Assembly: GCF_048820935.1 (NCBI RefSeq)
Contig: NZ_JBMERD010000006.1
Coordinates: 124,001-188,000 of the forward strand
Source: Algicoccus sp048820935
Lineage (GTDB): Bacteria; Pseudomonadota; Gammaproteobacteria; Burkholderiales; Burkholderiaceae_B
Direction of reading: 5' to 3'
Length of the DNA: 64,000 nt
In this document: positions 26,059 through 34,469 of the stretch, one piece after another
Layout: the number at the start of each line of letters is the position of its first letter
How positions within the stretch are numbered: the first letter of the stretch is position 1
Translations under genes and position numbers: made by a program
Notes under the pieces: generated by a model
Databases searched by the model: none
What the model was told of the DNA's origin: nothing
Seen by the model: the letters and a program-made list of their open reading frames with translations, nothing else

Positions 26059-27015
26059 ATGACAACATTAAAGACAAATATGAACAAACCTAGAATTTAT
26101 TTACACGATGTTGCCCCACGCGATGGGTTTCAAAACGAGCCCATTTTTATTGAAACCGATGACAAAATCGCCATTATTGATGCCTTAAGCGACTGTGGTT
26201 TTGCAAAAATTGAAGCGACATCTTTTACGTCACCTAAAGCCATTCCGGCTTTACGAGATGCTGAAGAAGTCATGCACCGCATTAAACGTGTGCCAGGTGT
26301 TGAGTACACCGTCCTCATCCCTAACGTGCGTGGCGCCGAAAGAGCCTTAAGCTGTGGCATCGATGAAGCCAATCTGGTGATGTCAGCCAGTGAAACCCAC
26401 AATCGGGCCAATCTGCGCATGACACGCGACAAATCATTGTTGCAACTTGGACAAATCGTTCAGGCTTTAAACGACTCTCCCGTCAAAATCAACGTATCAC
26501 TCTCCACCGTCTTCGGTTGTCCAATGGAGGGCGATGTCACACAGAGTGAGGTCATGCGTCTGATGGGCTTATTTGCAGACATGGGGGTCAATCGCATGAC
26601 TTTATGTGACACGACAGGTATGGCCTACCCCAGTCAGGTTCGAGAAATTTGTCAGACAGCCAAGTCCGAATTCCCCGACATGACGCTGACACTGCATTTC
26701 CACAATACCCGCGGTCTGGCTCAGGCCAACGTCCTCGCTGCCATTGACGCTGGCATTGATCGCTTTGATGCGTCACTGGGCGGTCTAGGCGGCTGTCCAT
26801 TTGCCCCAGGCGCAAGCGGCAATGCTTGCACCGAAGAAATTGTTCATATGCTTGAACTCGAAGGCTTTGACACAGGCATCGATCTCGATCAATTATTGGC
26901 TGTATCAGCCCGATTGCCAGATCTGGTTCAACACGACATCCCCAGTCAGATTCTAAAAGCCGGTCATCGTTTAACCCGCCACCCAGCACCTGATTACGTC
27001 AATGACATGATTTAA
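26059..27015 (+). CDS. mvaB: hydroxymethylglutaryl-CoA lyase-like enzyme
   Basis: 318 residues (311 if the ATG at 26080 is used; neither start has a clear ribosome site). DREM-TIM family motifs: DVAPRDGFQNE near the start (metal and substrate), HFHNTRGLA with metal-binding His residues, and the catalytic cysteine loop GGCPFAPGASGN. HMG-CoA lyase splits HMG-CoA into acetyl-CoA and acetoacetate at the end of leucine breakdown; relatives accept other 3-hydroxy-3-methyl acyl-CoAs. Partnership with a CoA transferase rather than leucine-pathway genes leaves the substrate open. Confidence 0.9.
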   Translation: MTTLKTNMNKPRIYLHDVAPRDGFQNEPIFIETDDKIAIIDALSDCGFAKIEATSFTSPKAIPALRDAEEVMHRIKRVPGVEYTVLIPNVRGAERALSCGIDEANLVMSASETHNRANLRMTRDKSLLQLGQIVQALNDSPVKINVSLSTVFGCPMEGDVTQSEVMRLMGLFADMGVNRMTLCDTTGMAYPSQVREICQTAKSEFPDMTLTLHFHNTRGLAQANVLAAIDAGIDRFDASLGGLGGCPFAPGASGNACTEEIVHMLELEGFDTGIDLDQLLAVSARLPDLVQHDIPSQILKAGHRLTRHPAPDYVNDMI

Positions 27016-27125
27016 GACGTACCCGAGGCAGCGAAATCGGTCACACTCGCTGCCTCACCAATTATGCTACGATCTCTTTAGTGTGATTTAGTTATTATTT
27101 AAGATCAGTCGCCGACGGGATCTCC

Positions 27126-27545
27126 ATGCATGGACAACAATCGATTCAAAACACACGGCCTGCCCGTCTTAAACGCTTACGCTACTTTAAATCCCTCCGA
27201 GTCTCGTCTGATTTGGAACGAGCCGTGATCTGCAAGATTTCGCATCAACCCAAAATCGACCGTCCAAGTGTGTGCCGACGCGGCTGTGGTGCGCTCATGC
27301 TGGGCATTTTCAGTTTTCTGCTGAGTGGTTGCTCGTTTGCACAAGCACCCGCCTTCTTTATGTTTGGGTCATATTTCCCAAGTTGGCTTGTGGGTTCAGC
27401 CGTCAGTATTTTATTGGTTTTACCGTTACGTTGGATTTTGATCCGAACCGGCATTGACGATGCACTGCCACTCAGGCTTGTGTTTTACGTTTGCTTGGCG
27501 CTGATCATGGCAATCGGCTTTTCTTACCTGTTTTCTGCACAATGA
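27126..27545 (+). CDS. ytcA: YtcA-like small membrane lipoprotein
   Basis: Up to 139 residues. The conserved part is the last about 85: a basic CRR segment, a lipobox FLLSGC, then FGSYFPSWLVGSAVSILL and a second membrane helix near the C-terminus, the layout of E. coli YtcA. The first about 48 codons have no counterpart and would put an odd basic extension before the signal peptide, so a GTG near 27270 may be the true start. It precedes an mdtN-mdtO-mdtP-like set, as ytcA does in E. coli, and is likely an accessory part of that pump. Confidence 0.75.
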   Translation: MHGQQSIQNTRPARLKRLRYFKSLRVSSDLERAVICKISHQPKIDRPSVCRRGCGALMLGIFSFLLSGCSFAQAPAFFMFGSYFPSWLVGSAVSILLVLPLRWILIRTGIDDALPLRLVFYVCLALIMAIGFSYLFSAQ

Positions 27546-27551
27546 GGCTCT

Positions 27552-28631
27552 ATGTCTGAGGAGAATCATACGCCAAACTCAAACGTTTTACCCTCACGAG
27601 GTAAGCGGGCAATTGCGATCGTGCTGACACTAATCGTTGTCATCGCTGTCATCATCGCTGTGTGGCTCTATAACCGTCACCTAGACTTGAACATTCAATC
27701 CGAAGACGCCGCCTTTGAAGCCGATGTGATTCATGTCGCCGCTTTAGTGCCGGGCAAATTGATCGAACTCCCCATTGAAGATGCGCAAAAAGTCAAAAAA
27801 GGTGATTTGCTCATGCGCATTGATCCATCGACCTACGAGCTTCGCGTCCAACAAGCTCAAGCACAACTAGCATTAGCACAAGCCACGCTAAACAATCAAA
27901 TGCGTTTAATCCGTGCGGAAGCGGCCAACGCTGAGATTGCTGATAAACAAATCCGACGCGCTCGCATCAATCTCGAATTAACCGACAAAACACTGGCCCG
28001 TCTGGAAGCTCTATTACCTAAAGGCTATGTCACAGCGCAGGAAGTGGATATCGCACGCACCGCACAACGCGATGCACAAGTTTCTCTGACGCAAGCATTG
28101 GCACAACAACGCGCCGCCGAAGCCTTGGTCGGTGAGACCGAAGCCGCTCAGGCAGCTGTTGATATCGCAATAGCAGGTCTGGCCATTGCCAAAAAAGCTT
28201 TGTCAGATACCATTATCACGGCACCTTTTGATGGTTTAATCGTCGGTTTGAATGTCTCTGAAGGAGAACTGCTGCTGCCCGAACAATCACTTTTCACCTT
28301 GATTGACACTAAAACCTGGTACGCCACGGCCGTTATGCGGGAAACCAATCTACCGCATATTCAGATTGGCAACTGCGTCACTGTCTATGCGCTGGCTGCA
28401 CCTAAAACCCCTATGAAAGGTGTCGTGCAAAGTATCGGCTGGGGTGTGACAAGCTCAGACATTATTGACTTACCTAGACTCATGCCTGTTGTTCAGAAGT
28501 CGCTAAACTGGGTTCGGGTCGCGCAACGATTCCCTGTACGGATTCGCATGATCGATCCAATCGACGATCTGATGCGTATCGGCGCATCAGCTAGCGTCAC
28601 AATTCGCGACACAACCGATTGCGAACGTTGA
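27552..28631 (+). CDS. mdtN: HlyD/EmrA-type periplasmic adaptor of an efflux pump
   Basis: 359 residues. One N-terminal membrane anchor (about 22-43), the paired lipoyl half-motifs (VAALVPGKLIELPIEDAQKV and DTIITAPFDGLIVGLNVSEG) around an Ala/Gln-rich coiled-coil hairpin (about 95-205), and a beta-barrel domain. It bridges the FUSC inner-membrane protein and the outer-membrane channel encoded downstream. It starts 6 bases after ytcA, and the whole set resembles E. coli ytcA-mdtNOP in order and lengths (MdtN 343). Confidence 0.9.
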   Translation: MSEENHTPNSNVLPSRGKRAIAIVLTLIVVIAVIIAVWLYNRHLDLNIQSEDAAFEADVIHVAALVPGKLIELPIEDAQKVKKGDLLMRIDPSTYELRVQQAQAQLALAQATLNNQMRLIRAEAANAEIADKQIRRARINLELTDKTLARLEALLPKGYVTAQEVDIARTAQRDAQVSLTQALAQQRAAEALVGETEAAQAAVDIAIAGLAIAKKALSDTIITAPFDGLIVGLNVSEGELLLPEQSLFTLIDTKTWYATAVMRETNLPHIQIGNCVTVYALAAPKTPMKGVVQSIGWGVTSSDIIDLPRLMPVVQKSLNWVRVAQRFPVRIRMIDPIDDLMRIGASASVTIRDTTDCER

Positions 28632-28683
28632 GTCTTGGTTTGAATCTTGTGTGTCGCTTTGGATTAATTCGAGGTTTGGAGAT

Positions 28684-30714
28684 ATGAACCACACATCCTC
28701 ATCGGCAACCTCACAAATGACATTACTTTGGCAAAGTGTCTGGCGCGACTTGCTGCCCTTTGAGGGACGGTTCGCAATGACTTGGCGCGTCGCCATCGTG
28801 TGTAGCTTGACGGCCATGATGTTTATGACCTATGGCGTGCCACTCGTCTCAATTGGCTGTTATCTCATCATGTATCTGGGCAAACCCACAGCCCAAGAAA
28901 ACATGCTGACTGCCGTTGCGATCTCAGTCTTGATCTCCTTGCTTGTGCCCGTTTTACTCTGGCTCGCTGCAGCCTCGATTAACGACCCGTTGTGGCGTTT
29001 AGTCATCATTGTTCTAGGAACTTATATTTTTGTTCTGATTGGCGCAGCCACGCCTCTGGGTGAACAAGGCAATATTGTCGGTTTAGTCATTGCATTTGCA
29101 GTCACGCTCTTACCCATGACGCCTTTAGGCGAGATGGTCACACGTGGGATTCTCTACGCTTGGTTGATGGTTTTAATCCCGATGGGCGTCATGTTTGTAT
29201 TTCATCTGTTTGCGGGTCGATCTTGCAGAAAACTACTCGATGTGGCGATTGCCGAAAAACTTGAGCTCGTGGCACAAGCACTCTCAGAGCGCCTTGATAT
29301 TCATCGCCCTAGGCAAAGAACTCTACAAGCAAAAATCAGAAAACAGCTTTTAGAAGGGATCAATGAAGCCAATAATCTCTTAAAACTGACTCAGCTGTTT
29401 CACCTGTTACCAAAAGCACAGTCGCAAGCTATGCGTCACGCAATCAACAATCTCGAAGCGATTCTAGTTCTTCTGTATCAATCTTCGGAACAGGAATTAA
29501 CTCAGGATTCAAAGCCAAGCATTTTAAACATAGACACTCCAAACCCATTTATTTCAAATACATTAGGCCAACTCGAAGCGATCTGCCGAGATCTGGCACA
29601 ACCTATTGGTCAACATGATCTCGGGCAGACGGTGATGACACATCGTCAACTGTATCTGAACAAAACGGTCCCAGAAGAAGACACCCACCTACCCGACGAT
29701 CTACGGCAGATTCAACGACGGATCTGGCGTCTCTTTGACGACAACACGGCTCAATCAGTATCCGCACCCGGCCCAAAAACAAAGACTCCGAATCCATTGA
29801 AGGGTTTTGTGAAAGAGGATGCTTGGCGAAATCCTGAATATTCACAACAAGCGATCAAAACAACAATTGCGGCCACACTCGCCTACATGATTTACACCGT
29901 CATTGATTGGGATGGTATCCATACCGCAATGATTACCTGTTACGTGGTGTCTTTAGGCAGCACGGGTGAGACGGTCCATAAGCTTACTTTACGCATCGTA
30001 GGATGTTTAATCGGTGCTGCTCTGGGTATTGCGTCTATCACATGGCTAATGCCTCAAATGACCTCTATCGGCGAACTCATGCTATTGGTCTTTGTCGGTG
30101 TTTTGTTTGCCGCTTGGATCTCAAGCGGATCGGAACGAATCTCATATGGTGGCATTCAAATCGGACTGGCCTTTTTAATGACTGTATTACAAGGATTTGG
30201 TCCGGCCGTTGATATTTCTGTCGCCACAGACCGAATTTATGGAATTTTATTGGGCAACTTCCTGATGTTTGTGATATTTACACGCATATGGCCAGTGTCT
30301 GTCATCACCACCATCTCACGGCAGATGCGTGAAATTATCCGTAAGTTACAAGCATTACAACAAAGCGATCAACCCCTTCACGATCGAGTGCAAGCTAATC
30401 AGCGACGTACACAGATCAATGAAATCTTAGTCGCCTTAGATCAAGCACACGACTCCCTTAGCTACAATCATTTCGAGCCCAAGCGATTACAGCTAACCCC
30501 CAGCGAATTAGCCCGCTGGCGTCAGACACTAGTTCAGCTAGAATCGTTGATCCTTCAATACGCCCGCAATGAACTCATCATCGTTGAAAACCTTCACGGT
30601 GTTCAGATGGAAATGCACCAAGAAATCTCAGTGACTTTGGCACATGCTCAAAATCTACTGAATACGCTCACACAGAACGAATCTACTGGCACATCATTTC
30701 AGGAAGCATCATGA
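28684..30714 (+). CDS. mdtO: FUSC-family inner-membrane transporter (MdtO/AaeB-like)
   Basis: 676 residues from the ATG at 28684, chosen for GAGG 9 bases upstream (the frame opens with a GTG at 28651). Two blocks of hydrophobic helices (about 40-190 and 390-530) flank a cytoplasmic region, as in MdtO, AaeB and FusC. These proteins work with an HlyD adaptor and an outer-membrane factor to expel aromatic acids or dyes. The stop overlaps the next ATG (ATGA). Confidence 0.9.
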   Translation: MNHTSSSATSQMTLLWQSVWRDLLPFEGRFAMTWRVAIVCSLTAMMFMTYGVPLVSIGCYLIMYLGKPTAQENMLTAVAISVLISLLVPVLLWLAAASINDPLWRLVIIVLGTYIFVLIGAATPLGEQGNIVGLVIAFAVTLLPMTPLGEMVTRGILYAWLMVLIPMGVMFVFHLFAGRSCRKLLDVAIAEKLELVAQALSERLDIHRPRQRTLQAKIRKQLLEGINEANNLLKLTQLFHLLPKAQSQAMRHAINNLEAILVLLYQSSEQELTQDSKPSILNIDTPNPFISNTLGQLEAICRDLAQPIGQHDLGQTVMTHRQLYLNKTVPEEDTHLPDDLRQIQRRIWRLFDDNTAQSVSAPGPKTKTPNPLKGFVKEDAWRNPEYSQQAIKTTIAATLAYMIYTVIDWDGIHTAMITCYVVSLGSTGETVHKLTLRIVGCLIGAALGIASITWLMPQMTSIGELMLLVFVGVLFAAWISSGSERISYGGIQIGLAFLMTVLQGFGPAVDISVATDRIYGILLGNFLMFVIFTRIWPVSVITTISRQMREIIRKLQALQQSDQPLHDRVQANQRRTQINEILVALDQAHDSLSYNHFEPKRLQLTPSELARWRQTLVQLESLILQYARNELIIVENLHGVQMEMHQEISVTLAHAQNLLNTLTQNESTGTSFQEAS

Positions 30715-32276
30715 GGCGAACCTTACCGATCCGCTCATCGATCCGTTTATTACTGTGCTATCTGTCTTTATCTGCATTGGCAATCTTGATCTCTGGATGC
30801 GCTACGCACGCATTAGACCGTGCACCCGCTTCACCGCACGCACCATGGCAGGATCCCAAACTGCCCGACAGTTCATCAACGTCTAAAACATTTAGTATTG
30901 CGCCCGTTCCAACCTCTAATGCGCTCAAAGCATCAGCCGTTGAAATCACCAAAAATCACACCCCATATACGCTAACAGCCCTCATTGATCTTGCTCAGCA
31001 AAACAACCCGCTGACACGCACGGCCTGGAATCAAGCACGACAAGCAGCCTTAGCCGTCGGGATGGTTGAAGCCACTTTTTTACCTGTGATTTCAGCTTCA
31101 GTCATCGGAGGACATCAACGTACATCGGTGGATTCCCCATTATCAATTGGACCGCGGGAATTCACCACGACTATCTCAGGTGTGGTTCCTGCCTTATCGA
31201 TGGGATGGTTGGTGTTTGACTTTGGGCAGCGTGCTGCCCTTTTAGAGGCTGCTGAACAACTCTCACGCGCATCCAACATCTTATTTAATGCCGCCCATCA
31301 AAAAGTGATCTGGGACGTCACAACCAGTTACTACCAATACAACCTGCGACGTGAGCAAAGCAAACTCGCTCAAGATGCTATTAAACAGCGCCAAGCCATT
31401 GCACAAGCCGCTCGTGCACGTCACGCCACAGGCCTAGCCACTGTCTTAGACACCACATTTAGTGAGCAGCTGGTCCAACAAGCCAAATTACACCTCGTCA
31501 ATGCACAAGGTCTGGAACGTAACGCGTACCTCGATTTGCTGGCAAAAGTCGGACTGTCGCCCATGACTGAACTACGTATCGCACCACAAAACTCAAGCCA
31601 GACTTCAGCAAATCAGAAAAAGCAAATTGAACTAAGCCAAACTGCGATTGAACAAGCTGTCGCACAACGACCAGACATCGCCGCAAGTTATGCCGCTGTT
31701 CAAGCAGCTAAAGCCAATATTCGAGCAGTCGAAGCAGACTTCATGCCCAAAGTGTTTATGGCAGGTATGTTGGCGAGCAATCAAAGCAATTTCCGACTAC
31801 AAAATCTACCCACCATTCAGCAAACCGGTCATGCCTCCGGGATTCTCATGGGCATTAGTGTGCCTCTCTACGAAGGCGGTATTCGCAACGCACGCCTAGT
31901 CGGTGCACAAATCCGCAAAGAACAAGCAGATCAAAATTTCGATGAATTACAGCGTGATGCAGTCCGTGAAATCGTGCTTGCACAAACCATGCTGGAGTCT
32001 GCGTTCGAGAGTGAAAAAACCGCTAACCAATTGGTTAAAACAGCTCAAACAGCCTACGGCGCAGCATTTGATTCTTACAAAGAAGGTCTGGCAACCATGA
32101 CCATGGTGACTGAGACGGCCAATGCCCTACTACACGCTCGTCAGGCCGCTCTTGATGCGCGTACTGCCGTTAGGCTCAGTAGCGCAACCCTCGCTTTTGC
32201 ATTGGGTCAATTAACCTCTGCGCAGGCTGCAACACAAAACTCGATCACAACGTTCAGTGCACAACATAAAAAGTAA
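30711..32276 (+). CDS. mdtP: TolC/NodT-family outer-membrane efflux lipoprotein
   Basis: 521 residues. A lipoprotein signal ends in LISGC (Cys30), then a proline-rich linker and two outer-membrane-efflux repeats (about 80-290 and 310-500) with long coiled-coil helices. It completes the tripartite pump with mdtN and mdtO and is translationally coupled to mdtO. E. coli MdtP has 488 residues. No regulator gene sits beside the operon. Confidence 0.9.
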   Translation: MRRTLPIRSSIRLLLCYLSLSALAILISGCATHALDRAPASPHAPWQDPKLPDSSSTSKTFSIAPVPTSNALKASAVEITKNHTPYTLTALIDLAQQNNPLTRTAWNQARQAALAVGMVEATFLPVISASVIGGHQRTSVDSPLSIGPREFTTTISGVVPALSMGWLVFDFGQRAALLEAAEQLSRASNILFNAAHQKVIWDVTTSYYQYNLRREQSKLAQDAIKQRQAIAQAARARHATGLATVLDTTFSEQLVQQAKLHLVNAQGLERNAYLDLLAKVGLSPMTELRIAPQNSSQTSANQKKQIELSQTAIEQAVAQRPDIAASYAAVQAAKANIRAVEADFMPKVFMAGMLASNQSNFRLQNLPTIQQTGHASGILMGISVPLYEGGIRNARLVGAQIRKEQADQNFDELQRDAVREIVLAQTMLESAFESEKTANQLVKTAQTAYGAAFDSYKEGLATMTMVTETANALLHARQAALDARTAVRLSSATLAFALGQLTSAQAATQNSITTFSAQHKK

Positions 32277-32340
32277 TAAGCAAAAATCAGTCTGCGGCCA
32301 TCACTGCGCAAGCAAACTGATTTCTAAACACACAGTGTGA

Positions 32341-33039
32341 TTAAACGATCTTGACGGACAATTCGCCCAAACCACTAAATCGACCGACCAGATGATCGCC
32401 CTTTTGAACTGCAGCCACTCCTTCTGGAGTTCCTGTAAAGATCAGATCACCGGCTTTCAATTCGAAAAGACCAGACAGATAAGCAATACTTTCTGGGATA
32501 CTCCAGATCAGTTTCTCTAAATCGCTATTCTGGCGCTGTTCACCATTCACATCCAATGAAATGGCACCTTGACTCAGAACACCCGTTTTTGAGACAGGAT
32601 GAATAGGACCAATCGGACCTGCAAAGTCAAAGGCCTTGCCCACTTCCCACGGACGGCCTAGTTTTTTGGCTTCGCCTTGCAGATCGCGCCGTGTCATATC
32701 CAAACCTAACGCATAGCCAAACACGTGCTCATTGGCCTCTTCGACTGAAATATCTCGCCCACCTCGGCCAATGGCCACAACCAGTTCCATTTCATGATGA
32801 AGATCCTGAGTTTTAGGCGGATAAGGCATCTCACCGGTTGTCCCATCTTCAATGACCAGCAAGGCATCTGCAGGTTTATTAAAAAAGAATGGATCCTCGC
32901 GTCCGGTAAAGCCCATTTCTTTGGCGTGCTCCACGTAATTTCGTCCTACACAGTACACGCGTCGCACTGGAAACTTCTGAACACTACCTACAATCGGTAA
33001 CGCCACAGTCTCTGTGGGTGCAAATACAAAGTTCGTCAT
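32341..33039 (-). CDS. fumarylacetoacetate hydrolase family protein
   Basis: 232 residues from the ATG at 33039, preceded by GAAGGG; a longer frame to 33063 adds 8 residues. FAH-fold motifs: RVYCVGRNYVEHAKEMG, PADALLV, the metal ligands in HHEMELVVAIGRGG, GYALGLDMTRRDLQ, and the end TGTPEGVAAVQKGD. Small FAH proteins act as acylpyruvases, oxaloacetate decarboxylases/tautomerases or ring-cleavage product hydrolases. The YcgM-like size suggests one of the first two, but the substrate is unproven. Confidence 0.9.
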   Translation of the reverse strand: MTNFVFAPTETVALPIVGSVQKFPVRRVYCVGRNYVEHAKEMGFTGREDPFFFNKPADALLVIEDGTTGEMPYPPKTQDLHHEMELVVAIGRGGRDISVEEANEHVFGYALGLDMTRRDLQGEAKKLGRPWEVGKAFDFAGPIGPIHPVSKTGVLSQGAISLDVNGEQRQNSDLEKLIWSIPESIAYLSGLFELKAGDLIFTGTPEGVAAVQKGDHLVGRFSGLGELSVKIV

Positions 33040-33357
33040 AGATACCCTTCTTTTGAATGTCATTATGGAGCGTCACACGCATAAACAATCTAAATGGCTC
33101 TAAGGTGCATCAAAACCATCCAGATCTTGTCATTCTGCGTTCCTGTTTGAATTCTACCGAAGGAACGGACTCTACAAATGAACTCAGTCCCACCTAAACT
33201 CACAAAAACTTCAGAATTGAACAGCAAGACACATCACTTATCATCGGAACAGACTGAATAATTTGTTAAAATCAGGAGCTTACGGGGTCATTTATCTGGT
33301 TTAACAGAATCAACTCTGCGCAGACCCTTTCTTTCAACCTGAATCAATACAACACAC
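33040..33357. other. intergenic region upstream of ppa and the FAH gene
   Basis: About 320 bases between divergent genes, presumably holding both promoters. An AT-rich TTAAAAT near 33268 could be a -10 box for ppa, but no matching -35 box is clear. I see no gene or strong repeat here. Confidence 0.4.
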
Positions 33358-33888
33358 ATGTCTTTTAACAAAGTCTCCCCCGGTCAGAATGCACCTGAAA
33401 CATTCAACGTCGTCATTGAAATTCCTATGAATGCCGATCCAATTAAATATGAGATCGATTCGGCAACCAACGCCATTTTCGTGGATCGTTTCATGAGCAC
33501 TGCAATGTACTACCCCACGAACTATGGCTATGTTCCACAGACACTTGCAGGTGACGGCGATCCTGTCGATGTACTGGTGGTGACACCCTTTCCTTTGATG
33601 CCTGGCGTTGTTGTCCCTTGCCGCGCACTCGGAATTTTGAAGATGCTGGATGAATCAGGTGAAGACGGTAAAGTGCTCGCAGTGCCGACCAAAAAAATTC
33701 TGCCTATGTACAGTCATATGGAAAAACCAGAAGACGTTGGTCCTTTACTATTGCAGCAAATCAGCCACTTCTTTGAACACTACAAAGATCTGGAAGCTGG
33801 TAAGTGGGTCAAAGTGCAAGGTTGGGAAGGCATTGAAGCTGCTCACAAAGAAATTGTGGATGGCATTGCCAACTTCAACAAAAGCTAA
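33358..33888 (+). CDS. ppa: inorganic pyrophosphatase
   Basis: 176 residues, the usual length of family I enzymes. The signature GDGDPVDVLV with its metal-binding aspartates is near residue 65, preceded by YYPTNYGYVPQT. It hydrolyses pyrophosphate to drive biosynthesis. No strong ribosome site precedes the ATG. Followed 65 bases later by a membrane methyltransferase gene. Confidence 0.97.
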   Translation: MSFNKVSPGQNAPETFNVVIEIPMNADPIKYEIDSATNAIFVDRFMSTAMYYPTNYGYVPQTLAGDGDPVDVLVVTPFPLMPGVVVPCRALGILKMLDESGEDGKVLAVPTKKILPMYSHMEKPEDVGPLLLQQISHFFEHYKDLEAGKWVKVQGWEGIEAAHKEIVDGIANFNKS

Positions 33889-33953
33889 ACCGCTAACACC
33901 ATACAAGTCATCACGAATCAAGGTGGTCACAGAATCAACAGGAGCTTGATCAG

Positions 33954-34391
33954 ATGGGAATCGTTCTCGTTGTTCTGCAAATCACTTTGATTTTTGTCTT
34001 GGCTATATTGGCGAGCTTACATAGCTTGTCTCAGACCCCTGGCGTCACAGGGGTTGTTTTACTGATCATTTCTGCCATCATCGGCATCTGGGCTATAACC
34101 GCAAACCGTCCTGGAAACTTCAGCGTTCTACCCTTGCCCAAACAACACGCTCAACTCATCACACACGGTCCCTATCGTTGGATCCGTCATCCCATGTACA
34201 CCAGTGTGCTTTTATTTGGTTTGGCTTGTGCGAGTGTTCTTGGAACACCTTTGGGTGTGTCGCTATGGATTGCATTGGTCATCACGCTCTCACTGAAAGC
34301 GCGCCTTGAAGAGCAGTATTTACTGCAATCGTTTGAAGCGTATGGGCAATACATGCAACGTACGGGTCGCTTTCTACCCAAATTAATTTGA
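33954..34391 (+). CDS. isoprenylcysteine methyltransferase-like membrane protein (ICMT/PEMT family)
   Basis: 145 residues with about four membrane helices and the family motif HGPYRWIRHPMYTSV near residue 75, plus a late RLEEQYL...FEAYGQYMQRTGRFLP ending, which bind S-adenosylmethionine. Bacterial members methylate lipids or small substrates; the substrate here is unknown. Preceded by an AGGAGCTTG sequence near the start. Confidence 0.8.
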   Translation: MGIVLVVLQITLIFVLAILASLHSLSQTPGVTGVVLLIISAIIGIWAITANRPGNFSVLPLPKQHAQLITHGPYRWIRHPMYTSVLLFGLACASVLGTPLGVSLWIALVITLSLKARLEEQYLLQSFEAYGQYMQRTGRFLPKLI

Positions 34392-34423
34392 AGTGCTGTG
34401 CAGTGTCTTAAGACCTGATCCTA

Positions 34424-34462
34424 CATGATCCGCATGAATCTTGACGAAACAAGCGGATCATG
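34424..34462. terminator. hairpin between convergent genes
   Basis: Perfect arms CATGATCCGC (34424-34433) and GCGGATCATG (34453-34462) with a 19-base loop lie between the methyltransferase and hemY stops. No T-run; terminator role is tentative. Confidence 0.45.
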
Positions 34463-34469
34463 TCACTCA

